DNA of 64,000 nt, taken from Streptomyces sp. NBC_01235 (lineage in GTDB: Bacteria; Actinomycetota; Actinomycetes; Streptomycetales; Streptomycetaceae). The stretch is taken from positions 10,664,001-10,728,000 of the forward strand of contig NZ_CP108513.1 of NCBI RefSeq assembly GCF_035989285.1. Direction: 5' to 3'. This document shows, one piece after another, positions 45,801-52,144 of the stretch. The notes beneath the pieces are model-generated. The model saw only the letters and a list, made by a program, of their open reading frames with translations. It was not told the origin of the DNA and made no database searches. Every line of letters begins with the position of its first letter. The first letter of the stretch is position 1. The position numbers and the translations under genes were made by a program.

Positions 45801-46057
45801 ACGTGTTCGCGGAGGTTCTGGAGAAACCGGTGGCCGATGTCGATCAGAACTTCTTCGCGTCGGGTGGCCACTCCTTGGGAGTACTGCGGGTCGTGTACGG
45901 CATTCAAAGGCGCCTGGAGGTGAGCCTGCCGGTAACGGCAGTTTTCGAGCACCCGACGCCGGCCGGGATCGCGCGGGCCCTCGGGCAGGCCGAGGGCCTC
46001 GAAGAGAGCGCTGATCCGGCGACGGCGTCCGCGACGCACGAGGCTCCGCGCCGCTGA
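42836..46057 (+). CDS. NRPS, condensation-adenylation-carrier (C-A-PCP)
   Basis: This is a 1073-residue single NRPS module. The condensation domain occupies about residues 20-455, but its active-site motif reads HRIACDG (149-155) instead of HHxxxDG, so the catalytic second His is Arg150. The adenylation domain spans about 470-970: A3 YTSGSTGVPK (619-628), core YYGPTE (764-769), YRTGD (853-857) and NGKLDR with the catalytic Lys (960-965). The carrier domain has GGHSL (Ser1013). There is no epimerase or thioesterase. A tentative pocket code is D-M-M-N-V-G-Y-V-A-K, which I cannot assign to an amino acid. The TTG at 42836 has GGGGAG 7 bp upstream and leaves the StrR site in a normal promoter position; a GTG at 42773 is the alternative. 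Confidence 0.9.
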   Translation: MDDITSSAVTKPFRSVGRTNPQPVSSAQLRIWFLDRLAGGKPTYNLPIVVRLQGTLDRAALEAALADVVARHESLRTVFADVEGRPVQHVLGEQQGRPVLEVHRVDPPQLERELAAAAARPFDLATETPLRASLFELTEDEHVLLLLLHRIACDGWSAGPLGRDLMEFYNARCRGAVLDRTEPAVRYADHILRRQRQLGDPGDRHSLAARQLTYWRTTLSGMGNEIALPFDRSRPAKPSFRGDSVRFEVASGVHARLAELAQRTGTTMFTVLHAGLAVLLGRLTGEMDIAIGTPVPGRTHSGSEDLVGHFANTVVLRTDLAGTPTFADLLHKVHAVDLAAFAHQDVPFEQVVEAVNPERVLGRNPLVQVFITAQSLEHEWGLTGLRTTASERPFGAVEFDLSFNFDPRYEPDGTAVGIVGEARFSTDLFDRTSVETIAERLVRVLTAVAADATPAVGDIDVLSTAERETLLSGWNDTAREVCGQSVPELLEARAAKTPDAVAVRIGYAELTYGELNAKANRVARYLISRGAGPESVVALSMPRSVDLVVAVWGTLKAGAAYCPIDPEYPVERVSFMLADCGAQIVLKEPVHARDMADTNLTDADRVIPLLPGHPCYVIYTSGSTGVPKAVVMHGAALVNLMSWYQRAGEKEGWSAHRTANFSSISFDMAIMEILISTVRGGCLEIPEEETRRDLHKLVTWLAENEVNEIFVPNLVLAALVDASGGTAGGLPRLRHVVQGGEAFKLTAELAAFRRAVPDRRLMNYYGPTETHVATAAVLPSDPDEWPAEAPIGRPIDNTRTYVLDRWLKPVPVGVPGELYIAGAQLARGYLKRPDATAARYVPDPFGEPGTRMYRTGDVVRWCADGQLMFVGRVDDQLKIRGFRVEPGEVEAVLRRHEEVVQVAVIAVRERSTSAKRLVAYVVPATATLTPAVLRRHAAEFLPHHMVPKFRLVDRLPLTPNGKLDRGALPALTEEAGRPPSSRVEHEVCDVFAEVLEKPVADVDQNFFASGGHSLGVLRVVYGIQRRLEVSLPVTAVFEHPTPAGIARALGQAEGLEESADPATASATHEAPRR

Positions 46058-46631
46058 CGCCGGCGGCCGCCGTCAGCTCATCGCAGGGCGCCTCTGGTTC
46101 GGGCTGAACCGAGGCCGACGGGCGAAGAGGTCGCCGTGTCGCGCTCAGCCGTTCCTGTGGGGGAGTCTGTCTGCGGGCTGATGTGCACCTCTTCCACCAT
46201 TTCTCATGGTGTCAGTGCTGGGCCCGTTTTGACGCGCGCCGAAACCGCTGAAAATCGCGGATTAAAATATCCGGTGCGCTCGCGTTGTGTCGGTGCGAAA
46301 GAGCGACACTGGACAACTGCACTTCCCGCAAAATATGCTGCGAAGCGTCGCAATGGCCATCGAGAATGGGGGTGGCATCATGTCGTACAACCACTGACAA
46401 AGAAGTGAGAAGCTGGCGACAATTGTCAGCATTCAGGTGGCGGAAGCCTCGAAGGGTAAAGAGACTTCGTGACCTGACGGGGCGTACGTCGTGCGCATCT
46501 GCCTCTTTCGGGCGTGTGAAATGCGAGCGATGCGGATGCGGGCAGCGTGCGCCCCTGCTCCGGCATTCAAGGGATTTCTTTCCGACCTGCGATCCTAGGC
46601 GACTTCACATTTCGATCAAAGGTGATAAAAA
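46058..46631. other. Intergenic region before the P450 gene
   Basis: About 570 bp of lower-GC DNA without a credible gene. It includes short inverted repeats (GACAATTGTC near 46415; GTGTCG and CGACAC arms near 46290) and probably a second promoter for the operon from 46632 to 54637. Confidence 0.5.
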
Positions 46632-47795
46632 GTGACTCCCATTTCCGTTTACGATCCGCTGCGCAGCGAAATGATTCGAGACCCCTATCCCACTTATGCC
46701 AGGATGCTCGAGGAGACGCCCATCCACTGGCACGCGGGGATGGAGGCGTGGGTGGTCGTACGGCACGCCGACTGCGTGCGTGTACTCCGGGAACACGAGA
46801 CGTTCGCCAGGGACCCCCGTCGCAACGGTGAGGAGATCCCGGAGTTTCGCCAGAACGTCCAGATGATGGACCCGCCGCAGCAGACGCCGCTGCGTCGGCT
46901 CCTGGTGGGCGCGATGCGCTCACAGGACAAGAAGAAGCTGTTCGACGACGCGGTCGCGTTCCTGCGCAGCACGCTGGGCGGTCGGCGGCGGGACGAGCCG
47001 TTCGACTGGATGTCGGATGTGGCCGCACCCTTCGCGCTCCACCTGTCCGCGAGCCTTCTCGGCGTCCCCGAACCGGACGCGTCCGACTATGCGGAGATCT
47101 CGCACGGCATCGCGCTGCGCATGGACTCCGGTCTCGCGCCGGAGAACATTCCGGAGGGGGATGCCGCCCGTAAGCGTCTGAACGACCTCGGGGAGAGCTG
47201 GTTCCCGCGTCCCGAGGGGGATGACGGACTTGTCGCCCAGCTCGTAAGGCGAGCGGATGACGAGTTCCTTGGTGGGCACTACATGCGGAACTCCGCGGCG
47301 ATGATGTTCAACGCGAGTTACGGGACGATCTTCGCCATGGTCGGCAATGCGGCTCTCCTGCTGGCGATGATGCCCGAACTGCTTCCGCAGCTGTCCCGGC
47401 CGGGGATCCAGCCGACCGGCGTCGACGAACTCGTCCGATATGACGGGCCGGCACAAGGGACGAGCAGGGTCGCGGTCACGGAAACAACGATCCAGGGCAC
47501 TCGCATCGCCGCCGGGGACTCCGTGGTGACACTGCTTGCCGCCGCCAATCGCGATCCCCGGGTTTTCGACGATCCGCACGACATCAAGCTGGACCGCCGG
47601 CCGAACCCCCATCTCGGTTTCGGCTCGGGACCACACGCCTGCTTCGGTTCCGAATTCGGCAAGTTGAGCATCTCCGCGATGATCAACGCATTGAGCGACG
47701 ACGGCGTGCGGCTGCGTCTCGCGGCCGAGCCCACTCGGCGCACCACCGCCACGGTGCGGAGCCTGGACGTTCTTCCGGTGTGTCTCGAGCGATGA
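46632..47795 (+). CDS. Cytochrome P450 with atypical I-helix motif
   Basis: This 387-residue P450 has an intact ExxR (ELVR, 266-269) and heme loop FGSGPHACFG (330-339, Cys337). The I-helix, which normally reads A/G-G-x-D/E-T-T/S, here reads ASYGTI (228-233): the acid is Gly231 and only Thr232 remains. Loss of the acid is seen in P450s with unusual chemistry or that act on carrier-bound substrates, so a standard hydroxylation should not be assumed. The GTG at 46632 follows AAAGGTG. It heads an operon with the ATP-grasp gene 41 bp downstream, and probably oxidises an NRPS-bound or released intermediate. Confidence 0.9.
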   Translation: MTPISVYDPLRSEMIRDPYPTYARMLEETPIHWHAGMEAWVVVRHADCVRVLREHETFARDPRRNGEEIPEFRQNVQMMDPPQQTPLRRLLVGAMRSQDKKKLFDDAVAFLRSTLGGRRRDEPFDWMSDVAAPFALHLSASLLGVPEPDASDYAEISHGIALRMDSGLAPENIPEGDAARKRLNDLGESWFPRPEGDDGLVAQLVRRADDEFLGGHYMRNSAAMMFNASYGTIFAMVGNAALLLAMMPELLPQLSRPGIQPTGVDELVRYDGPAQGTSRVAVTETTIQGTRIAAGDSVVTLLAAANRDPRVFDDPHDIKLDRRPNPHLGFGSGPHACFGSEFGKLSISAMINALSDDGVRLRLAAEPTRRTTATVRSLDVLPVCLER

Positions 47796-47836
47796 CCTGA
47801 GCGCCAACGCTGATCGGACTGAAGGGGTTGGTAGGC

Positions 47837-49057
47837 GTGCATGCGGTTCTTCTCGGTGCCGAACAAGAAGCGATCGAAGAGTTGGTCAGGATCGGACACT
47901 CCGTCACCGTGCTGTACGTAGCACACGACCGGGTGGTGCTCGAAGGGTGCCGGGATCTGACCACGCACTGTGCCTTCCTGCCGTCGTTCGATCGGCCGGA
48001 ACTCGCCTGGGCGGCCCTGGTCCACCTCGGCGTGGCCGACACGGTGGACGTCGTCATCCCCGGTCACGAGTTCGCGGTGACCACAGCAGCCATCCTGAAT
48101 GAGATCCTCGGGCTGCAGAAGCGCATGGACCCCGCAGTCGCCCTCGCCGGACGCGACAAGCCGCTGCAGAAGAGCCTCTGGCAGCAGCACCATGTCCCCA
48201 CGGCGCGATACAGGGTCTTCCCCGAGAAGCCGACCAGCGAAGCGGCGCTCCGCCGCGGTCTGGGCGATCTGAACCCGCCGTACGTGGTGAAGCCGACGGC
48301 GGACGGCGGTTCACATCTGGTCTTCCGCGTCGACACGGTGGAGGAGTTGTTCAGCCGGCTCAGCGCCATCACGGAGCTGGAGACGTGCATGGTCGAAGAG
48401 TGGCAGTCGGGGGATGAATGGCACTTCGACGGCGTCGTCGCCGACGGCCGCATCGAAAGCTTCATGGTGTCGCGTGACGCGACACCCGCGATCGAGACCA
48501 AGTCCGGAAGCCCGTTTCGCTCCATCGCCCTCCCCGCCAAGCTGTACCCGGAACTCTACGACGAGGCACGTGCGTTCGCGGAGAGCTGCCGGTCGGCACT
48601 CGGAGGCGAGTGCGGTGCATTCCATCTTGAGGTGTTCGGGGAACCCGGCAGGTTCGTCGCCGGAGAGCTCGGCTGGCGCCCGGCCGGCGGCCTGATCAGC
48701 GTCAGCGCGCTGCACAGCATCGGCGTCAGCCTCTGGGCGGCGCATGCGCGCGCGCATGTCGGTGCCGACGTGACGCCGCCCGAGTTCGAGCCCACGGGCG
48801 TTTTCGGCTTCGTCTGCCTCCCGGTCAAATCAGGGTTTCGCAACGGCGTGACCCGGGCCGATCTGGAAGGGCTCCCCGGGGTCAGACACCTTCGTATGAA
48901 GGTCCGGCCGGGGGAGGTCATGAAGGAGAAGAAGACCAGCTCGATCGCCGTCGCCTGGGCCGTCATCGAAGGAGACGACGTCGAGCACTGCGAGAAGCGC
49001 GTGGAAGACGCCATTCGACGGGTGGCCGAGATGCACGAGGCGAAGAGCAGGCCGTGA
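47837..49057 (+). CDS. ATP-grasp ligase
   Basis: This 406-residue ATP-grasp enzyme activates a carboxylate as acyl phosphate and joins it to an amine or other nucleophile. The N-terminal pre-ATP-grasp domain (HAVLLGAEQEAIEELVRIGH) is followed by the ATP-binding segments PPYVVKPTADGGSHLVFRVD and MVEEWQSGDEWHFDGVVADG. The metal-binding region is GAFHLEVFGEPGRFVAGELG and RPAGGL. This resembles the amino acid ligase/carbamoyl-phosphate-synthase-like group that forms dipeptides outside NRPS control. The GTG at 47837 with GAAGGGG 9 bp upstream is preferred over a TTG at 47828. Its place between a P450 and a flavin enzyme suggests it adds an amino acid or closes an amide in the product. Confidence 0.87.
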   Translation: MHAVLLGAEQEAIEELVRIGHSVTVLYVAHDRVVLEGCRDLTTHCAFLPSFDRPELAWAALVHLGVADTVDVVIPGHEFAVTTAAILNEILGLQKRMDPAVALAGRDKPLQKSLWQQHHVPTARYRVFPEKPTSEAALRRGLGDLNPPYVVKPTADGGSHLVFRVDTVEELFSRLSAITELETCMVEEWQSGDEWHFDGVVADGRIESFMVSRDATPAIETKSGSPFRSIALPAKLYPELYDEARAFAESCRSALGGECGAFHLEVFGEPGRFVAGELGWRPAGGLISVSALHSIGVSLWAAHARAHVGADVTPPEFEPTGVFGFVCLPVKSGFRNGVTRADLEGLPGVRHLRMKVRPGEVMKEKKTSSIAVAWAVIEGDDVEHCEKRVEDAIRRVAEMHEAKSRP

Positions 49058-49109
49058 CCACCCACGGACGAAGATCACCGGTTCCGATGAGGCGAAGGTT
49101 GTCAGATCC

Positions 49110-50381
49110 GTGAGCATCCACCTGAACCTGTTCATGCTGCTTCCAGGTCATCACGACTCCGCTTGGCTGCACCCCGAGTGCGAATCGGTGCGCGTCACAG
49201 ACGTCGACTACTACCTGGAGCTCACGCGCATCGCGGAAAAGGGGCTGATGGACTCCGTGTTCATCGCCGACGCGCTGTGGCACAAGCCGCGCAGCAACTA
49301 CTGTGCCGGGCTCGAACCGCTCACCCTGCTGGGCGGTCTCGCTCTGGGAACCGAGCACATCGGGCTGATCGCGACGGCGTCGACCTCGTACTACGAACCC
49401 TTCCACCTGGCGCGTATGTTCGCGTCGCTGGACCACATCTCGGGTGGGCGCGCCGGCTGGAACATCGTCGTGTCCAACAGCGTCAACGAGGCCAGGAACT
49501 TCAACAGGTCGAAGATGCTCTCCCACCGGCAACGCTACGAGCGTGCCGAGGAGTTCCTCGAGGTGGCCAACCGGCTGTGGGAGTCGTGGGACGAGGATGC
49601 GGTGATCCGGGATCGATCCACCGGTCACTACACCGACCCGGACCGGATCCATCTCGTCGAGCATCAGGGTGAGTACTTCAAGGTCCGCGGGCCGCTCAAC
49701 ATCCAGCGCTCTCCCCAGGTCCGCCCCTTCATGGTCCAGGCAGGGGCGTCGGAAGCGGGCAGGTCGTTCGCCGCCCGCCACGCCGACGCGGTGTTCACGG
49801 TCCAGGAGAACGTGCACGACGCCGCGGGATTCCGCACGGAGATGCGCCGACGTGCCGCAGCCAACGGACGCACCGTCAAGGTGCTGCCCGGGTTGCTGCC
49901 GATCGTCGGTTCGACCGAGGCCGAGGCGGATGAGAAGAAGCGTGCGCTCATTCAGATGCAGGCCACCGATTACGCCCTCGAGCACATCTCGATGATGCTG
50001 AACGTCGATCTCACCGACTGCTCCGTCGACGCGCCCTTTCCCGTGGACCGCCTGCCCCCCGCGGACAGCATTCAGGGCAACCGCACGACCTACGAGCTGA
50101 TCACGGGCATAGCCCGTCGTGGTGGCGTCACGGTCGGCGACATCATCGCTCTGCAGGGTTTCGGGCGCGGCCATCTGGTGGTCACGGGCACACCGGAGCG
50201 CATTGCCGACGTGATCGAGACCTGGATCGACGGCGGTGCGGCCGACGGATTCAACATCATGCCGCCGGTGTTTCCCGTCGGCCTCGCCGACTTCGTCGAC
50301 GAGGTGGTGCCGTTACTGCAGAAGCGCGGGCTGTTCCGCACAGAGTACGGCGAGAAGCGGTTGCGGAGTCGCTATGAGTGA
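49110..50381 (+). CDS. LLM-class flavin monooxygenase (NtaA/DszA type)
   Basis: This 423-residue luciferase-like monooxygenase belongs to the nitrilotriacetate monooxygenase/DszA group, which uses FMNH2 from a partner reductase. Characteristic segments are DSVFIADALWHKPR, LGTEHIGLIATASTSYYEPF, HISGGRAGWNIVVSNSVNEA, then the group-typical GEYFKVRGPLNIQRSPQ and PFMVQAGASEAGRSFAARHA. The ending DGFNIMPPVFPVGLADFVDE is also diagnostic. Members carry out oxidative C-N or C-S cleavage, N-oxidation or epoxidation. No flavin reductase is encoded nearby. The GTG at 49110 is used. It overlaps the next gene by 8 bp (ATGAGTGA), so the two are translationally coupled. Confidence 0.9.
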   Translation: MSIHLNLFMLLPGHHDSAWLHPECESVRVTDVDYYLELTRIAEKGLMDSVFIADALWHKPRSNYCAGLEPLTLLGGLALGTEHIGLIATASTSYYEPFHLARMFASLDHISGGRAGWNIVVSNSVNEARNFNRSKMLSHRQRYERAEEFLEVANRLWESWDEDAVIRDRSTGHYTDPDRIHLVEHQGEYFKVRGPLNIQRSPQVRPFMVQAGASEAGRSFAARHADAVFTVQENVHDAAGFRTEMRRRAAANGRTVKVLPGLLPIVGSTEAEADEKKRALIQMQATDYALEHISMMLNVDLTDCSVDAPFPVDRLPPADSIQGNRTTYELITGIARRGGVTVGDIIALQGFGRGHLVVTGTPERIADVIETWIDGGAADGFNIMPPVFPVGLADFVDEVVPLLQKRGLFRTEYGEKRLRSRYE

Positions 50382-52140
50382 GCGGACGCACGAGGGGCAC
50401 GGGCGCCTGCCGGACGAACGCGAGCAGGGCGATACCGCGGACATGACCTCACGGCTGCGCGAACACCTCGCGGCCTTCCTGTCCCGCGAGGCCGTCCCGA
50501 CGGAGTTCGTGTTCGTCGACACGTTTCCGGCGCTGCCCAACGGCAAGGTCGACAGAGCTGCTCTCGGGCGACTCGCCGCTGCCGAGGCCGCGTCTGAGGA
50601 GCCTCCACAGCTGCCGGAAGTCGGCGCCGCACCCGGCGACGAGGTGATGACCGACGATGTGGACTTCCTGGTGCGGCTCTTCACCAAGGAGTTGTCACAG
50701 GCCCACATCGGCCTCGACGAGGATCTGACGCGGTTGGGCGCCAACTCCCTGGTCCTGGTGAAGGTGTGCGCGGCATGGACGGACCGGACCGGGCGACACG
50801 TCGACGGCGCTCGCCTGCGCCGCAACCCGACGATCCGTAACGTCCTGGCCTGTTCCTCCCCGCCCGCAAGGGACGCGGACAACGCTGACGTCGTCGTCGA
50901 CACCCATCGCTTCGAAGTCCCCCTCGACCACGACGATCCGGCCGGCCCGTCGATCACCGTGTTCGCCCAGACGGTGGTGCGCCGTGAAGCGGCCGGCCAT
51001 CACCTTCCCTATCTGCTCTTCCTGCAAGGCGGCCCGGGCGGGCAGTGCCCCGATCCGCGCAATCTGATCCCGAAATGGCTCGACGCCGCACTGGACCGCT
51101 ACCAGGTGGTGCTCCTCGACCAGCGTGGCTGCGGCCGCAGTTCGCCCGTCACCACTGATTCCATCGCGGGTCTGACGGCGACCGCCGCGCTGGAGCGACT
51201 GCGGTGTTTCCGGGCGGACGCCATCGTCCGGGACGCCGAGTTACTGCGGGAGCGCATCCTGCGCATCCCGAGCTGGACGCTGCTGGGGGAGAGCTACGGC
51301 GGTTCCATCGCCCTGACCTACCTCTCCCACTTCCCCGAGCGAATCGACAGGGCGTTCATCTCCAGCGGGCTCATCGGTCCGGTCAGTTCCGCCGACGACG
51401 TGCTGCGGGACACCTTGGCGATGAGCAAGAAGAAGAACGCCGAGTACCACGAGAGATATCCCGACGACGAAGCCGTCATCGAGCGGATCGTGGACCACTT
51501 GCGCGAACACGAGGTCGTTCTCCCGACAGGAGACAGACTGTCGCCCGAGCGGCTGCGGATGCTGGGCCTGAAGTTCGGATTCGACGGCGGCATGGAGGCG
51601 GTCCACGACGTCATCCAGACCGCCTGGGACGGAGATGATCTGACCGAGGCCTTCGTGAAGGCGGTGGCCGGGACCGACATGTCCAGCTCGCCCCTGTTCT
51701 ATCTGCAGGAGTACATCTACGGAATGCCCGGCTGTGCCACCCGGTGGGCCGCGGACCGTCTCTACGCGGACGAGCCGGCGTTCAGCGACCACGCCCGGCC
51801 GTTCCACTTCTACGGCGAGGTGACCTTCCCGTGGATGTTCCGTCAGATCGGCGGTCTGAGACCGTTCGCCGAGGTCGCGGACGAGCTTGCCCGGTACACC
51901 GGGTGGACGAGCTTGTACGACCTGCCGCAGTTGGCGCGCAATACCGTGCCCGTATACGCCGTGGCGGCCATGGACGACCTCTACGTCCCCGCCGCACAGC
52001 AGTTCCGTACGGCACAGCAGATCGGATCGTGCTGGCTGTTCTTCTCCGCGGACTACAACCATGCGGGCTTGATGAATGACCGTGAGGGCCTGGCCCGACT
52101 CCTCGAATTCGGGTCAGTACCACGAACCCGGAGGACGTGA
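50374..52140 (+). CDS. Fusion: adenylation C-terminal subdomain (A9-A10), carrier protein, S33 peptidase-like hydrolase
   Basis: This 588-residue protein has an unusual order of parts. Residues 27-65 are the last piece of an adenylation domain: an A9-like FLSREAVPTEF and the A10 motif NGKVDR (56-61) with the catalytic Lys58. Residues 95-160 are a carrier domain with the attachment site LGANSL (Ser125). Residues 175-588 are a proline-iminopeptidase-like alpha/beta hydrolase with GGPGGQ (219-224), DQRGCGRS (249-256) and nucleophile elbow GESYGG (305-310, Ser307). The acid and base are probably in AAMDDLYVP and ADYNHAGLM. It lacks A1-A8, which are found in the next gene 4 bp downstream. The hydrolase may release or trim the carrier-bound product. 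Confidence 0.88.
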   Translation: MSERTHEGHGRLPDEREQGDTADMTSRLREHLAAFLSREAVPTEFVFVDTFPALPNGKVDRAALGRLAAAEAASEEPPQLPEVGAAPGDEVMTDDVDFLVRLFTKELSQAHIGLDEDLTRLGANSLVLVKVCAAWTDRTGRHVDGARLRRNPTIRNVLACSSPPARDADNADVVVDTHRFEVPLDHDDPAGPSITVFAQTVVRREAAGHHLPYLLFLQGGPGGQCPDPRNLIPKWLDAALDRYQVVLLDQRGCGRSSPVTTDSIAGLTATAALERLRCFRADAIVRDAELLRERILRIPSWTLLGESYGGSIALTYLSHFPERIDRAFISSGLIGPVSSADDVLRDTLAMSKKKNAEYHERYPDDEAVIERIVDHLREHEVVLPTGDRLSPERLRMLGLKFGFDGGMEAVHDVIQTAWDGDDLTEAFVKAVAGTDMSSSPLFYLQEYIYGMPGCATRWAADRLYADEPAFSDHARPFHFYGEVTFPWMFRQIGGLRPFAEVADELARYTGWTSLYDLPQLARNTVPVYAVAAMDDLYVPAAQQFRTAQQIGSCWLFFSADYNHAGLMNDREGLARLLEFGSVPRTRRT

Positions 52141-52144
52141 GACC

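Noticed and set aside
43958..46039. 693-codon minus-strand frame
   Set aside because: It is antisense to the NRPS adenylation and carrier domains and has no recognisable motif.
50236..50373. Upstream extension of the A9-A10/carrier/hydrolase gene
   Set aside because: The extra 46 codons overlap the end of the flavin monooxygenase gene in another frame and have no homology. The ATG at 50374 in ATGAGTGA gives typical coupled translation.
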